DNA of 64,000 bases from Megaustenia siamemsis (Eukaryota; Mollusca; Gastropoda; Stylommatophora; Ariophantidae). The notes under the pieces were generated by a model. That model did not search any database. It had not been told where the DNA came from and saw only the letters and a program-made list of their open reading frames with translations. Both the position numbers and the translations under genes were made by a program. Positions 11,190 through 23,310 of the stretch are shown piece after piece (positions within the stretch are counted from its first letter, which is position 1; every line of letters begins with the position of its first letter). The DNA lies in NCBI GenBank assembly GCA_032433765.1, contig JAVIAB010000051.1, positions 151,267,276 to 151,331,275 on the forward strand, in the 5' to 3' direction.

Positions 11190-11446
11190 ATGGGAGCCGC
11201 GATAGCTCAGTGGTTAGTGAACTGGACAACAAAGGACAAGGGGTAGGTTCGATCCCAACCGACGGCTTCTGGGTTCACCCAGCCTTAAAATGGGTACCGG
11301 ATTTTTTTTCTGGGAAAGTAAAGCAGCACGGGCGTAATACCGACTTTGATTACCCCAAAAATCATGTGCTGAAGGTCTGTAAAATATAGGGTCACTAACA
11401 CCATATTTCCCTATACGCCACTTGGCGTGACGGGGGTACTTTACTT
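11190..11446 (+). mobile_element. S1 SINE, full length
   Basis: It has the same layout as the copy at 4880: A-box (tagctcagtggttagtgaac), B-box (ggttcgatccc), and 3' end gacgggggtactttac followed by a short T run. A target duplication could not be defined with confidence. Confidence 0.85.
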
Positions 11447-11469
11447 TTTTACTATTATTTAATTATAAA

Positions 11470-12310
11470 TCATCATCATCATCATGTGACGTACCGGTTG
11501 GCATTGGCTTTCATGTCCTTTCACAATCTTCTATCCACAGTGCATCGTATGAGTTCTGTTGTTGACTGTTTTCCATGCCATGACACCAAGTTATCCAGTA
11601 TTTTCTCTCTTTGTCATCTGCAATCTCTCTTTCCTTTTATTTTGCCAGTTGTAACCAAGTATTCCAACTTTCCTCTTTTCATGATGTGCCCAAAAAATGT
11701 TGATTGCTTCTTTCTGATGTTTTTTAAGAGCTCCCTTTTTGTGTTGGCCTCTTTGAGAACTTTCTCATTGGTCTTTTTAGCTGTCCAGGGAACTTCCAAC
11801 ATTCTTATGAGAAATCCCATCTCTGTGGCTTATAATCGTCTTTTCATTTGTTTGTCTACTGTCCATGATTCGCTTCCATAGGTCAGAACTGGTTCTATAT
11901 AGCATCGATGAACTCTCTTTCTCATTTCTATTGACATAAATTTGTTGCATAAGATATTTCTCATTTTCTGAAATGCTATTTTGGCCTACTATTCTGCTTT
12001 TTATTTCTGTGTTGCATCTTTCATCTGATGTTATCACTGTGCCCAAGTATTTCAAATGTTGCACTTGTTTCAGATTTGTCTTGTTAATTTGTATGCTGCA
12101 TGATGGTGATTGTTTCTTCGATATAACCATTACTTCTATTTTCTTACTATTCAGACTGAGACCTTTCTTGTTGCTTTCTTTTACTATTATATCTATAATT
12201 TCTTGTAGCTCATTCTCTGTCTCTGCTATTAAGACTGTGTCATCCGCATATTGTAAATTATTTATGTTGTGACCATTGACTTCAATTCCTTTTTTGTTTA
12301 CTATTGCTTA
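11470..12310 (-). mobile_element. L-B LINE fragment
   Basis: It starts with a CATCATCATCAT tail in plus-strand view. On the minus strand the frame contains QVQHLKYLGTVITSDERC and ANTKRELLKNIRKKQSTF. It lies in intron 13. Several frame breaks are present. Confidence 0.85.
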
Positions 12311-12500
12311 TTATTATAAATTAACAATTAAAGTTGATGTATACTTTTTTCCCTACTTTTACAGGTTTTTTTGGGCCTAGTATGATGATTCACCTAAAAA
12401 AAATATGGATTATAAGATGTAATTCACTGAACATCATTAGTCAGTCCTCTCTAGAGCATATATAAAACCATAGAAACAAAATAAATATACTATGACCAAC

Positions 12501-12558
12501 CTGCTCAAGTTGTTGTGCTATCAGTCCATGATCATCTAATGGGTCTTCTATCTGATCC
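12501..12558 (-). CDS. XPO7: XPO7 coding exon 13
   Basis: This 58-bp exon completes codon 431 and runs to residue 450, DQIEDPLDDHGLIAQQLEQ. Human has DGLEDPLEDTGLVQQQLDQ. Acceptor ttgtcag, donor GTTGGT. The intron to exon 12 is 492 bp. Confidence 0.94.
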
Positions 12559-13050
12559 CTGACAAAATACAAGTAACAGTAATATAGAAAGAGAGGTTTC
12601 TTGACAGCTATTTAGGTACCATATGACTAAATAAGGACAGAAAATAAAGCAATAAAACAAAATTACATCTGTCATTTAATACATTTCAATCATCAGGTTG
12701 TTTGCCATTTTGTTATGATCACAAGTGCTGTATAATCTTTTATTGAAATGTGAGATCTATTTTATTCAAAGTAAAGAAATATTCTTATTTAAACTGAATT
12801 AATTTTTTTATTGTGTGCATCAGTTTGTACAAAAATAATGAAATAATTTTTCTAAACATCTAAATGGAAAGATACTCCTATAATTGTATGAGCACAAGAT
12901 ATTAAATAAAGAAACAGAGTGGTTATTATTATTATTAAATATTAAGACAAATGGAAAAAAGCTGCCTGTATACTTTATAGCAATGAACTTTACTGGCTCT
13001 AATTTAATTATTATATTTATATTATAGTAAACTAGTCATAATTAACCTAC

Positions 13051-13223
13051 CTAACAACAATATGTACAGACTCCAACCGGGTTGTAACATAGGCTTTTGT
13101 GACTTCGGGTGTGTAAGTGTCTAGCAAATGTGGCTCTGTGGCTTTCACATATGGGACAGATGCTACCATGCGCTGCCATAGACTCAGGAGATAGTGAATG
13201 CTATTTGGTGCAAATTGCCACAA
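13051..13223 (-). CDS. XPO7: XPO7 coding exon 12
   Basis: It encodes residues 374-430 plus two bases of codon 431: [40 protein letters not shown] and [17 protein letters not shown]. It exits in phase 2 and is completed by exon 13 to arginine. The acceptor tttttacag lies next to what looks like an antisense LINE fragment in the intron. Confidence 0.97.
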
Positions 13224-13231
13224 CTGTAAAA

Positions 13232-13800
13232 ACAGTAAGAGAATACAATCAAATACATGGAATAAAATTGTCAATGAGTAAACAGGCGGAATAAAAAATA
13301 GCAATCAGAATATACTACAGGAAAAAACTCTACAAAACAATCTTCGTCCTAAGGTTGTGCTATCCCTGTCAGACCTGGATCCTAGAATCAAGACAATAAG
13401 AAAAATAACCACTACCAAAATGAAATATATTAGATGCATGACGAGAAATAGTCTGAGCGATAAGATCAGAAATAAAGAAATGAGAAAAAAGCCTGGAGTA
13501 ATTTCTGCCACTGAATACATAAAGAAGCAACAGACAAAACAGTTTTGCCACATGATATGACAGACATCAAATCAAAGCACAACGAGCCTTGAGCCAAAAC
13601 ACTAGATCCTAGGGCTAACCATGAAAGAGATGGATTGATGGAGACCATAAAAAAGATAGATCAGTAAAGACCATGAAAAAGATAAATTGAAGGAATATTA
13701 GAAACAGGAAACACAAAAACAGGAGAAGCCAACAGAAGAGCAAAAGACCACAAAATAAATCTCTCCTGGATCCTAAAAGTCAAATGAGAAAAAAGAAGAA
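13232..13800 (+). mobile_element. L-C LINE fragment, decayed
   Basis: Pieces of the L-C frame are visible on the plus strand (a CYPCQTWILE-like block, DKIRNKEMRKKPGVISATEY). Stops and frameshifts are frequent. The left end is very close to the exon 12 splice acceptor at 13224, but homology of the first 80 bp is weak. Confidence 0.65.
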
Positions 13801-15275
13801 TAAGAAAATGTCTAAGTGCTATATCATTACATTTTAAAAGCATAATAAGCTTGTTGTAATGACTCATTTTCATATATATAATCAACTGCAGCTACACTAG
13901 ATATAACTATTGATAAAGTAACAGGAAATTAAATTAAACTAATGACTAAGAATTAGCTGATATTAGTCAGCAACTCAAAGTTGACTCTGGGTGTCAGAGC
14001 TAAACAAGTAGAAGTGACCAAGACCTTAATCAACCTCCACACTGCAGTTGCAGATGTAAGCTTCTTATCATTGTTAGGAGTGTAAGAATCAATGAGAGAA
14101 GCTAAACCAGTCTTTCAAATAAGCCAAGATCAAGCTATATGTCAAGAGGGATAAATTATCACAACTTAGTTGTAAAACAGCTTCCACAACTGCCATATGG
14201 AGGCTGAAAAAGAGAAAATAAAAGTGATTTTTTAAAATACCAAAAATAAGGTCACCACAAAATGATGGATAAATGCATGCAAATCTGAACTGACTGCAGC
14301 ATTCCTCATTAACTTACAAGTAACTAGTGAACAAGTATAAACAGTCAAGAAAATAATAAAATCAACTTTATTTGTCACTAGAATTATATCTCAAAATTGT
14401 TTCTCCAACAATCTATTCAGAGAAAGTCAGAATCTCATCAAAATGTTACAATACAAACCTGAGGAACTGAAATGGTATGATAAGATCACTAATTAATTAC
14501 TGATGATAATTTAGTAAAAACAAAATTACTGATAAAGACATCAATTTAAAAAACTTAACAACAAAGAACTGTGTTGGAACTTGTTCTAAAATCCACAAGA
14601 AAAATTGTGCTGGTAAGGGGTTACGGCAAAGAAATGCAAATGAATGCATAAAAATGCCAAGTTGCAGCAAAGCTAAATGTGAGGGAGAATTAAAAAAAAC
14701 AATAGAAAAAAACGGTACAGAAAAAGCTTTACATGATTAGTAGACGACACAGATTCAAACAACATTTCAGCTCAATAGGCCCTCAGCAGGAACAAACAAA
14801 CAACATGTACACAGAGATATGTAAGTAAATAAAACTAATTCTACATAGCTTACTATTAACAAAACATCCAAAACAAAATAATCGAAACTGGTTAAAGAAA
14901 AGAGAAATTGTACACAGGAAGAATGAGAAACAAACGAAGATACCTAGAAATAGACATAGAAGAGATAAAAAAAAAATATGATGAGAATGAATGAACATGG
15001 AAAGGTTATCCCAAGACAGGAAACAAAAGTAGTGTGATAAATTAGTAATGTAAGAACTCTGCTAGTAATTGCACAAGATACTATCTTCACGAATTTGGAG
15101 AAAAATTAATGAACTTTTGTTACACACAACAATAATGTTATCATTAATTTTGGGACATGTCCACACACAGACAAATTTAGGAGAATGTGATTTACATAAT
15201 AACTAAACAAGGAGAAAGTAGAGAAGAGATAAGTTTGTAACAAATATTACATTTAATCATCAAATAGAAACTTAC
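13801..15275. other. Intron 11 sequence, nothing recognised
   Basis: AT-rich intron DNA between a LINE remnant and exon 11. No coding potential, tandem array or known repeat was recognised. Confidence 0.5.
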
Positions 15276-15422
15276 TCTCAAACTTGAAACAGTGAACTCT
15301 GCAATCAGTTTGATCACCTCAGGATAGTTGTCCACCTTGACTAACTCCCCTAACTGGTAATTCGACTTCAACCGAGCCAACAAACGGCAAAATTCGTGAT
15401 AATTGTTGGTATCAGCAAGACT
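15276..15422 (-). CDS. XPO7: XPO7 coding exon 11
   Basis: It encodes residues 325-373: [40 protein letters not shown] and SSLR. This is among the most conserved stretches of XPO7. It is 49 codons in phase 0. Two AG dinucleotides abut at the acceptor (ctagag); the first is chosen because it keeps the serine and the frame. Confidence 0.97.
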
Positions 15423-15555
15423 CTAGAAGGAAAAATAAAATTTCATTAAAATGTATAGCACACCTTTAAAAAGACTGTAAGTGTTAATAAACTTCTACAC
15501 TTTGTAAAAGATAAAAAAAAAAAAACATCAACTAGCATCAAACATTTCATACCAT

Positions 15556-15890
15556 GATTATTTTTTTTTTTTTGCATTCGCCAGCTTTCACCTCTGGCAA
15601 AGTCCCTAAAGACTAGGAACTGAATTTTGCGTGTTAATCCTTTTTTACTCCATAACCTGCACAAGGGTCTCTCGCAGCAAGGTAAATAACTCCATCTTTG
15701 GATGTACTCATTTTTTTTCTGCCATTGAGTGACATTTTAAGTCAAGCCTCACTGCTGAGACCAGGGGCGGTTGCAGCAGAGAGAAATCACAAATAAAAAT
15801 TCCAATTGGTGCAGCCAGGATTTGAACTCACAGTGTCTTTGTTTCAAGACCAGATGCCTCAAGACAAACCAATCCCCCTATATCATGATT
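15556..15890 (-). mobile_element. S4 SINE
   Basis: In plus-strand view it starts with a T run then gcattcgccagctttcacct, and ends with the antisense tRNA-like head (ccaggatttgaactcacag for the B-box). It is about 80-85% similar by eye to the copy at 3862-4195. Confidence 0.8.
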
Positions 15891-16329
15891 AACAATGGCT
15901 TAATTCTAGTGGAAAAAAAATATAAAATGAAGGTTTTAATTGTTGAAAGAAAATAGTACAAATGGGGTACATTGTTGCCACTGGTGTATGAGAATATGGC
16001 AATGAATGTTCATATTCTGCCACGTTCATTAGCATATTTATGGGTGAGCTGGTCAGCACCAAACAATTTCCCTATAGAATCTCCCTGGTACCTGTACTCA
16101 GGGGATGGGGGAACCCTGGAGTGATGTCAGCAAAAAAAGATGCATGCACATATGTGTACACAAACATAAATCTTCCAAAAAATGAGATGTTCACCAATTG
16201 ATCCACTGTGGTAAGGAAAGAAAATATGATGGAGACTCCCAGCCATAAGCCAAAAAAATAAATAAATAAATAAAACTGAAGTCCACACACCAGTAATATT
16301 ATATTTCAGCATATCCTTCCTGTACCCAT

Positions 16330-17815
16330 GCTCTGCCAGGGCCTGAAAGAGGAGTAAAGAATTGTAGCACTGTTCCCTACCAGGTATGTTCGTAGGAGGT
16401 GACTAAGGAGGGTTGGGCATGGCACTGGCTATCCTGTACTGTAAAAAAAATAAGCCGCGAAAAATTCACAAACATGGACAAGTCAAAGAAAAGAAAAAAA
16501 GTAAATCCGCCATCCAAGAAAGATACGGGCTCTCCGTCTATATGACAATAAAGATGATGGCGCTGGATGGGACACACAATGCAGAAGTTTCTAGACAGAT
16601 GCCAGACATACCAAGAGTTGTCAGCACTCTACTACTCATACCAGAACAGACCCCTTGGACAGAGGAATCTGGATTGTTGATACAAATATGGACAGAAGTG
16701 AAAGGAATACTTGACGAACAGATAGTATACAGCATAAAACAACTAACTCTCAGTTTCTTGGATAAAGAATACCCACAAGATCTATAGCTTCATGTATACA
16801 CGGATCAGCACAGAATGCAGTAAAGAATGGGGGAGCAGGAGCATACACAGAATACCCAAATACACACGAGGGATATGAATAAAATAGCAACTGAGAAATA
16901 TTGTCACAATTACAATGCAGAAATCCAAGCAATAAAGTTGGTAACAGAAAACTGCTGAACAGTAATATAATCCCACAGTCCATAGCATTTCTGATAGATG
17001 CAAGATCAGCACTCCAGGCACTACAATTCGGAAAATTGCCACATCTGCAGACCATATTGACTAAACTCTGCAAGCACTACAGAGTTGCCCTGCAGTGAAT
17101 CCTATCTCACTGTGGAATACCGGGACACAATAAAGCAGATCAGCTGGCAAAGGAAGGTGCGACAGGCACAAAAACTGGTGCACCAGTTACATACCATCAG
17201 AAGAAACAGAGTAATCAAATCAATCAGAAGACCACAAGCCCCAAATAAATATGCCTTTCATAATATGTATAGATGGGAAAAAGTTATCATTATACGCCTC
17301 AGAAAAGAGCACAATTGACTTCACAGTGACATGTAAACAAAATTCAAGATCGGCACCTTAGCCACATGTACCTGTGAGCAGGCACTCCAGACTGCTGAAC
17401 ACATACTTCAAGACTGTACTGAATATAGTAGACTGAGGAAAATATATTGGCCCTTAGATACAACAGACAAAACTATATGGGCCACTGCAATAATTATAAA
17501 AAGATAGTAAAAATACAGGAAATGACATTGCAGATGTAGACAATACTTCAGATGAACAAAAGAGAGACAGACACTGCAGAAGCCAATTGAGAGTATTACA
17601 CAACAGTCCCTTTTTTGGAATCCCCATGGGAAGAGATCAAGAGGAAGTGCAAAATATTCTTGGCGAAGACAGGTGGAAGCAGAGATGAAGATGATAGGAA
17701 GATATGGAATGATTTTAAAAGAATGGCAAGAAACAGAAAGGCTTGGAAAGTGTTTGTTGAAGACCTATGCTACACATTGAGTTTAAAGGTGATAGAAGAA
17801 GAATAACCTCCTTTA
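16330..17815 (+). pseudogene. L-D LINE with RNase H domain, decayed
   Basis: The 5' side has a lysine-rich start (MDKSKKRKK). The middle shows RNase H remnants: YNAEIQAIKLVTEN, LIDARSALQALQF, and ADQLAKEGATG-like in another frame. The 3' end reads RMARNRKAWKVFVEDLC. The reverse transcriptase itself is missing or unrecognisable, and stops are frequent. Confidence 0.72.
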
Positions 17816-17952
17816 TAAACCAGCAAAAAGATTACTAAAAAAAAAACAACCTTCTAAAAAAAAAACAACTGTATAAAAAAACCAACCTTCTTTTATTCTT
17901 CATGACATGAAATATTTGTACTATTTTTTTTATTGTCACAAACACAACCTAC

Positions 17953-18072
17953 ATGTGGATTTTCCAGAATTCCTCTCACGCCAATCACCAGGTGATTGAG
18001 GAACTTGGCCCTTTCTGTGTTGCTGAACAATGAACGCCTCACTGAGGCAACCTGCACTAAACATGACAGAGC
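17953..18072 (-). CDS. XPO7: XPO7 coding exon 10
   Basis: It encodes residues 285-324: [20 protein letters not shown] and [19 protein letters not shown]. The match to human XPO7 is near identity over most of the exon. It is 40 codons in phase 0, with acceptor cctcag and donor GTAGGT. Confidence 0.97.
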
Positions 18073-18485
18073 CTGAGGAATAACACTCATTAGAATTAAT
18101 GTCAGGAACTTTATCTACAAGTTAGTTAAACAGAATGTTAAATTACTGTAATTAAAACAGTAAAAACCATAATGAGAAGGCTAAAAGTATTCTTACTACA
18201 CAACACAAAAAAAGACATTACTGAAAGTACATTTTGCCATTTAAATTAAAACAGAGGTGGTTTTATTCTATGCATTTTAATCATGTCACATTAATTGTAA
18301 GTATTACATTCAAAAAGGAAGATTAAAAAGTACCACAATGATGGTTCCAAATTACAGGTTAAACAGAATAGTTACCCATTCAGTTATTTGACTAGAAACA
18401 ATTCAATATCACTCTTTGATATTTAATGAAATATTCATTTCATGCAAAAGGAAAATTATTAAGCAAAATAACAAATAAATATTAC

Positions 18486-18559
18486 CAAAGATGATAGTGA
18501 CAAGGGTAGACCACTGTACAATTCAAAAAACAACTCCAGAGTGCTAACATCTAGAAATG
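18486..18559 (-). CDS. XPO7: XPO7 coding exon 9
   Basis: This 74-bp exon encodes residues 260-284, AFLDVSTLELFFELYSGLPL then SLSSL. Human has [20 protein letters not shown]. The phase 1 entry and phase 0 exit agree with both neighbours. Acceptor tccccag, donor GTAATA. It follows a 7-kb intron and is only 413 bp from exon 10. Confidence 0.95.
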
Positions 18560-19689
18560 CTGGGGAAAAAATCCATCACAGGACACAAAAATCAGCAACG
18601 TTTCTTTCATAAATTGCAAAAAAGACAGGGATACATTTTTTACAGTAAAATTCAAAGTCAAAACAAATACTTTGAGTATGAAAATGTTTCTTTCTGCTTT
18701 ATTTGCTTTTAAAGACATCCTCATTAAAGATTCTTAGGATGAAAGCAGTGAAGTCAAGGTTTCCAACATCTCCATACATAAAGTCTGACATAGAAAGGGG
18801 GATAGAGAATCTGAGGTTGAGATAAGGGAAACTATGAAAATACAGAGAGAGAAAAAAAAGAGCAAAAAATAATACTATTGAAAGTATTGAATTTTTTAAA
18901 AATAACAACAGGAGGTAGAAGTAATCTCATGGCACATAATATGGTAAGTAATAAATGGAGAAGTGGAGTCAGGGAAATGAGGTATTAATGTCCATATTTG
19001 ATCATGGACAATGGCAAATTTAAGCTGTCAAGCATTAAAACAGATTATATAGAAGGTAAAGATATAAAATATCTGAGGCATCACAATGTTAAGCCTTGGA
19101 ATCCTGTGCAGATTTGGCCTATGTCTATCCTCACTGTCATATCAGCTTTGATCTGTGAGTAAGGTACCCATTTGCAGCTGGACTGATTGTAGCCATATCA
19201 GTACCCAAAAATGAAACATGATTCATCTATTGGAGAGGTCAAATCACTTGTTACTGGTTATTTTCATTATATAAGACATTATATAATTTTGTGTGTTTCA
19301 CTGCAAACAAGGCATATCTGCTTAGCCCATGTTCCAGCAACCAACAAAGTGTTCATCTCGACCGTCCATATTATTCTATTAAATATTGTAATATTGTGCA
19401 TTTTTACGTTCATAAAAACTGTTCAATTGAACGTGCCACTTTAAACTGTACAAATGGCACACAGCTCAAAAAGGACACTTCTGGATTGCTATAATGGCAG
19501 TCACGGGCAGCATAATCTCCATGCACCCATGCCATTTTCGATATAGATATCATGATCAGTAGTTATGCCCAAGAATCATTGTCCCAACAAATGAAGTCAG
19601 GCCACCATTTCAGTGAAACACATGATCTGACCACAGTCCATCTGATGGCAAATTTGTAGTCAAACACATACACATCCCATCTCATTATA
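18560..19689. other. Intron 8 sequence, nothing recognised
   Basis: No gene or known repeat was recognised between exon 9 and the L-A insertion. A patch at about 19100-19560 is less AT-rich but has no readable frame. Confidence 0.45.
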
Positions 19690-19701
19690 TAAACTACTAG
19701 T

Positions 19702-21401
19702 CTATCTATTGACCTTTCGAGCCGTAACCGGCCCATAGGGCGTAGACCAAGATACACCTTCTCCTATATGAATTTTTGTTCTAGCAGTTTTCTTTTAAAG
19801 ATATTTTATTAAATCTCGCCATCTGTCTCTGTTCTGTGCAAGCAGTTCTATCTCATTGAGGGAGCCGATTCCTGCTGCTCTTGTCTCTCTCATCAATGTT
19901 CTTCTCAGTGTCTCCCTGGGTCTTCCTCTTTTTCTTTTACCTGTTGTTTCCCATATGAGGGCTTGCTTTGCTATTCGATTATTATCTCTTCTCATCACAT
20001 GTCCAACGTATGACCATCGTCTTTTCTTTATTACTGAAGATATTAGTGGTTGATTGGCGATTTCTCTAATTTCCTCGTTTGTTTTGAATTCGTTCCATTC
20101 TATACCAAGTATTTTCCTTAGACATTTATTTTCGAATGCGTTCAACTTTGTTTCTATATCTCTTGTTGTTTTCCAGCTTTCACACGCATACGTAAGGGTT
20201 GATAGTACATTTGATTTGAATAGCCTAAGTTTTGTGTTTGTGCTAATGAGTTTTGATTTCCACAACTTTTCAAGGCTTCTGAAAGACATTGCTGCTTTAG
20301 CCAGTCTGATTCTAATTTCTTTGCTCGTATCCCCTTCTCGATCAATGTGACTTCCAAGATAGATAAAGTGATCGATCTCTTCTACTGGTTTGTTTTCCAT
20401 GTATATTTTGTCACTTGTTGGAATTAAACTTTTCATGACTTTAGTCTTTTCATGATTGACCTCAAGCCCAATTTTGCTGGCTATTGATGATAGTTCATTT
20501 GTGTTTTCCTGCATCGTTTTTATCTGACTGCTGATGAGAACTATGTCATCAGCAAAGTCGAGGTCCTCCAAATGGTCTCCTTGTATCCATTCGATGCCTT
20601 TATTACCAGTGCAGCATTTCTTCATTATGAAGTCCATAACAATTCCAAATAACAAGGGCGATAAAATACATCCTTGTTTAACCCCAGTTTCTATTGGGAA
20701 ACATTCGCTCAGTCCTTCCTCTGTTCGAACTGCACATGTGTAACCATCATACATGTCTTTGATAATATTTATGATTTTTGATGGTAAACCATATTGCTTC
20801 AGAATTTTCCACAAAGAATCTCTATGAATACTATCAAATGCTTTTTGAAGTCGATGAAGTTAAGTACAAAAGGTTTTTGCTTTTCAATATGTTCCTCCAA
20901 TATAAGTCGTAGAGTGAAAATGTGGTCAAGACAGCTTCTCCCTTTTCTAAACCCAGCCTGTTCTTCACGCATTACTGTATCTATTGAATCCTTTATTCTA
21001 TTTAGGATGATTTTACAGAATAACTTTGAGGCAACTGACAAAAGTGTCACGCCTCTCCAGTTGTTACAATCTCTAAGATTGCCCTTTTTTGGGATCTTAA
21101 CAATGATTCCTTTTTTCCATTTATGAGGCGTCTTCTCTGTTTTCCAAATGATGTTGAACATTTTTTGGAGATGTATTAAATTATGGCTATCAATTGCCTT
21201 GAGGATCTCAGCTGTTAACTTATCCTCTCCAGCAGCCTTGTTATTGGTCATTAGCTTTAAGGTGGTTTCTATTTCACTCAAGGTGAAGTCATCTAAATTT
21301 ACATCTAATTCTGCTGCTGGTGTTTCAGCTTCAAAATCTATTAAACTGTGAGGTAGTGGACGGTTAAGAATTTCTTTGAAGTGTTCTGCCCAACGGGCTT
21401 T
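19702..21401 (-). pseudogene. L-A LINE, 1.7 kb, with 12-bp target duplication
   Basis: On the minus strand it carries the RT region: LTAEILKAIDSHNL, WRGVTLLSVASKLFCKIILN, EQAGFRKGRSC, then after one frameshift near 20830 GVKQGCILSPLLFG, LDFADDIVLIS, and the C-terminal RWSYVGHVMRRDNNRIAKQA, ending RWRDLIKYL. The layout is that of RTE-like LINEs. The 3' UTR ends in ATAG repeats. TAAACTACTAGT flanks it at 19690-19701 and 21402-21413. It is 5'-truncated and has one visible frame break, so it is a relatively young copy. Confidence 0.92.
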
Positions 21402-21615
21402 TAAACTACTAGTAAAATAAAAATAAAAAAGTCTTCACAAAAAGAAAATTAAGATAATAGATTTTGTTTAATAAGCCAAGAAAATATCACTCCAGGCTTC
21501 AAGATCACATGAAATCAATCTCTTGTTATATCTTTCTTGTTCCCTTATTGTGAAATGTGGACTCTGACAGCAGATCTAAGCAAAATGGATACAAGTTATG
21601 GAAATGAGGTGCTAT

Positions 21616-21772
21616 CTATCTATCTATTGACCTTTCGAGCCGTAACCGGCCCATAGGGCGTAGACCAAGATACACCTTCTCCTATATGAATTTTTGTTCT
21701 AGCAGTTTTCTTTTAAAGATATTTTATCAAATCTCGCCATCTGTCTCTGTTCTGTGCAAGCAGTTCTATCTC
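21616..21772 (-). mobile_element. L-A 3' end fragment with target duplication
   Basis: This 157-bp piece contains only the L-A 3' UTR and the last codons. AATGAGGTGCTAT flanks it at 21603-21615 and 21773-21785. It is therefore a severely 5'-truncated independent insertion and not a broken piece of its neighbour. Confidence 0.85.
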
Positions 21773-21959
21773 AATGAGGTGCTATAGAAAAATATTGTGT
21801 ATCTCATATGAGTATTTAGACTATTTCACCAGTGATAATATCAATAATAGAGTTTACTGATGATCTTCATACAACAGAAAGAAAAGTAAACAGATGTGTT
21901 ATTGTCATGTGTCCCATTCATTAGTCCTGTCAAAAAACAAAACCGGCACTGAACTATTA

Positions 21960-22384
21960 ATATGTTAATATGGTGGATAGGTGGCAATGAACCATTGAGG
22001 CACTGTCTGAAAAGGTTCCTTGTTGCAGTTTCCTCATATTCCAAGTCTGGCTTGCTACAAGTGCTACTGAGATTAGTGCTCTGTGCACACTGTGAGCTGT
22101 GTGTTTCATCGGATGGTCTTTCTATATTCAGATTGCTTACGATGAATGATTATATCATATGACGAAGGACAGTTCCGTTGTGTTCACTGTCAGTGCTACT
22201 ATGATTTATGTCTTTTGATGTGTGCTGTGTTTGCTACGATGTGGACTGCAGCTGCCTTTCTTTGTTTGGATATTCCATGAAATGTTAAATTCTGATGATT
22301 CCATTGGTACGGGCGATTGAGCAATTATGGATTTTCATTCATTTGCAGTGAATCCGGGACCTTCAAATAACTATAACTGAACTA
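21960..22384 (+). mobile_element. X element, 5'-truncated copy
   Basis: It matches 60245-60655 throughout (for example gttgcagtttcctcatattc and gggcgattgagcaattatgg). It ends with TAAC-rich sequence. Near the end an ATG at 22328 opens a 17-residue frame containing NPGP. Family unknown. Confidence 0.75.
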
Positions 22385-22457
22385 TGCGTGGTGACTAAAA
22401 CAATACCTGCACTGTGCTATGAGTGGTGACTAAAACAATACCTGCACTGAGTTATTC
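22385..22457. repeat. 35-bp minisatellite, left part
   Basis: About two copies of the unit with gagtggtgactaaaacaata lie between X and the L-A insertion at 22458. The array resumes at about 23311. Confidence 0.85.
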
Positions 22458-23310
22458 TATCTATCTATCTATTGACCTTTCGAGCCGTAACCGGCCCATA
22501 GGGCGTAGACCAAGATACACCTTCTCCTATATGAATTTTTTGTTCTAGCAGTTTTCGTTTAAAGATATTTTATCAAATCTCGCCATCTGTCTCTGTTCTG
22601 TGCAAGCAGTTCTATCTCATTGAGGGAGCCGATTCCTGCTGCTCTTGCATCTCTCATCAATGTTCTTCTCAGTGTCTCTCTGGGTCTTCCTCTTTTTCTT
22701 TTACCTGTTGTTTCCCATATGAGGGCTTGCTTTGCTATTCGGTTATTATCTCTTCTCATCACATGTCCAACGTATGACCATTGTCTTTTCTTTATTACTG
22801 AAGATATTAGTGATTGATTGGCGATTTCTCTAATTTCCTCGTTTGTTTTGAATACGTTCCATGCTATACCAAGTATTTTCCTTAGACATTTATTTTCGAA
22901 TGTGTTCAACTTTGTTTCTATATCTCTTGTTGTTTTCCAGCTTTCACACACATACGTAAGGGTTGATAGTACATTTTATTTGAATAGCCTAAGTTTTGTG
23001 TTTGTGCTGATGAGTTTTGATTTCCACAACTTTTCAAGGCTTCTGAAAGACATTGCTGCTTTAGCTATTCTGATTCTAATTTCTTTGCTCGTATCCCCTT
23101 CTCGATCAATGTGACTTCCAAGATAGATAAAGTGATTGATCTCTTCTACTGGTTTGTTTTCCATGTATATTTTGTCACCTGTTGGAATTAAACTTTTCAT
23201 GACTTTATTCTTTTCATGATTGATCTCAAGCCCAATTTTGCTGGCTATTGATGATAGTTCATTTGTATTTTCCTGCATCGTTTTTATCTGACTGCTGATG
23301 AGAACTATGA
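22458..23310 (-). pseudogene. L-A LINE fragment inside a minisatellite
   Basis: The minus strand reads the C-terminal part of the L-A protein (LEINHEKNKVMKSLIPTG, RWSYVGHVMRR as RQWSYVGHVMRRDNN, RWRDLIKYL) with a TAA-type stop around 22977. It closely resembles 19702-20530. It interrupts the 35-bp array. Confidence 0.9.
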
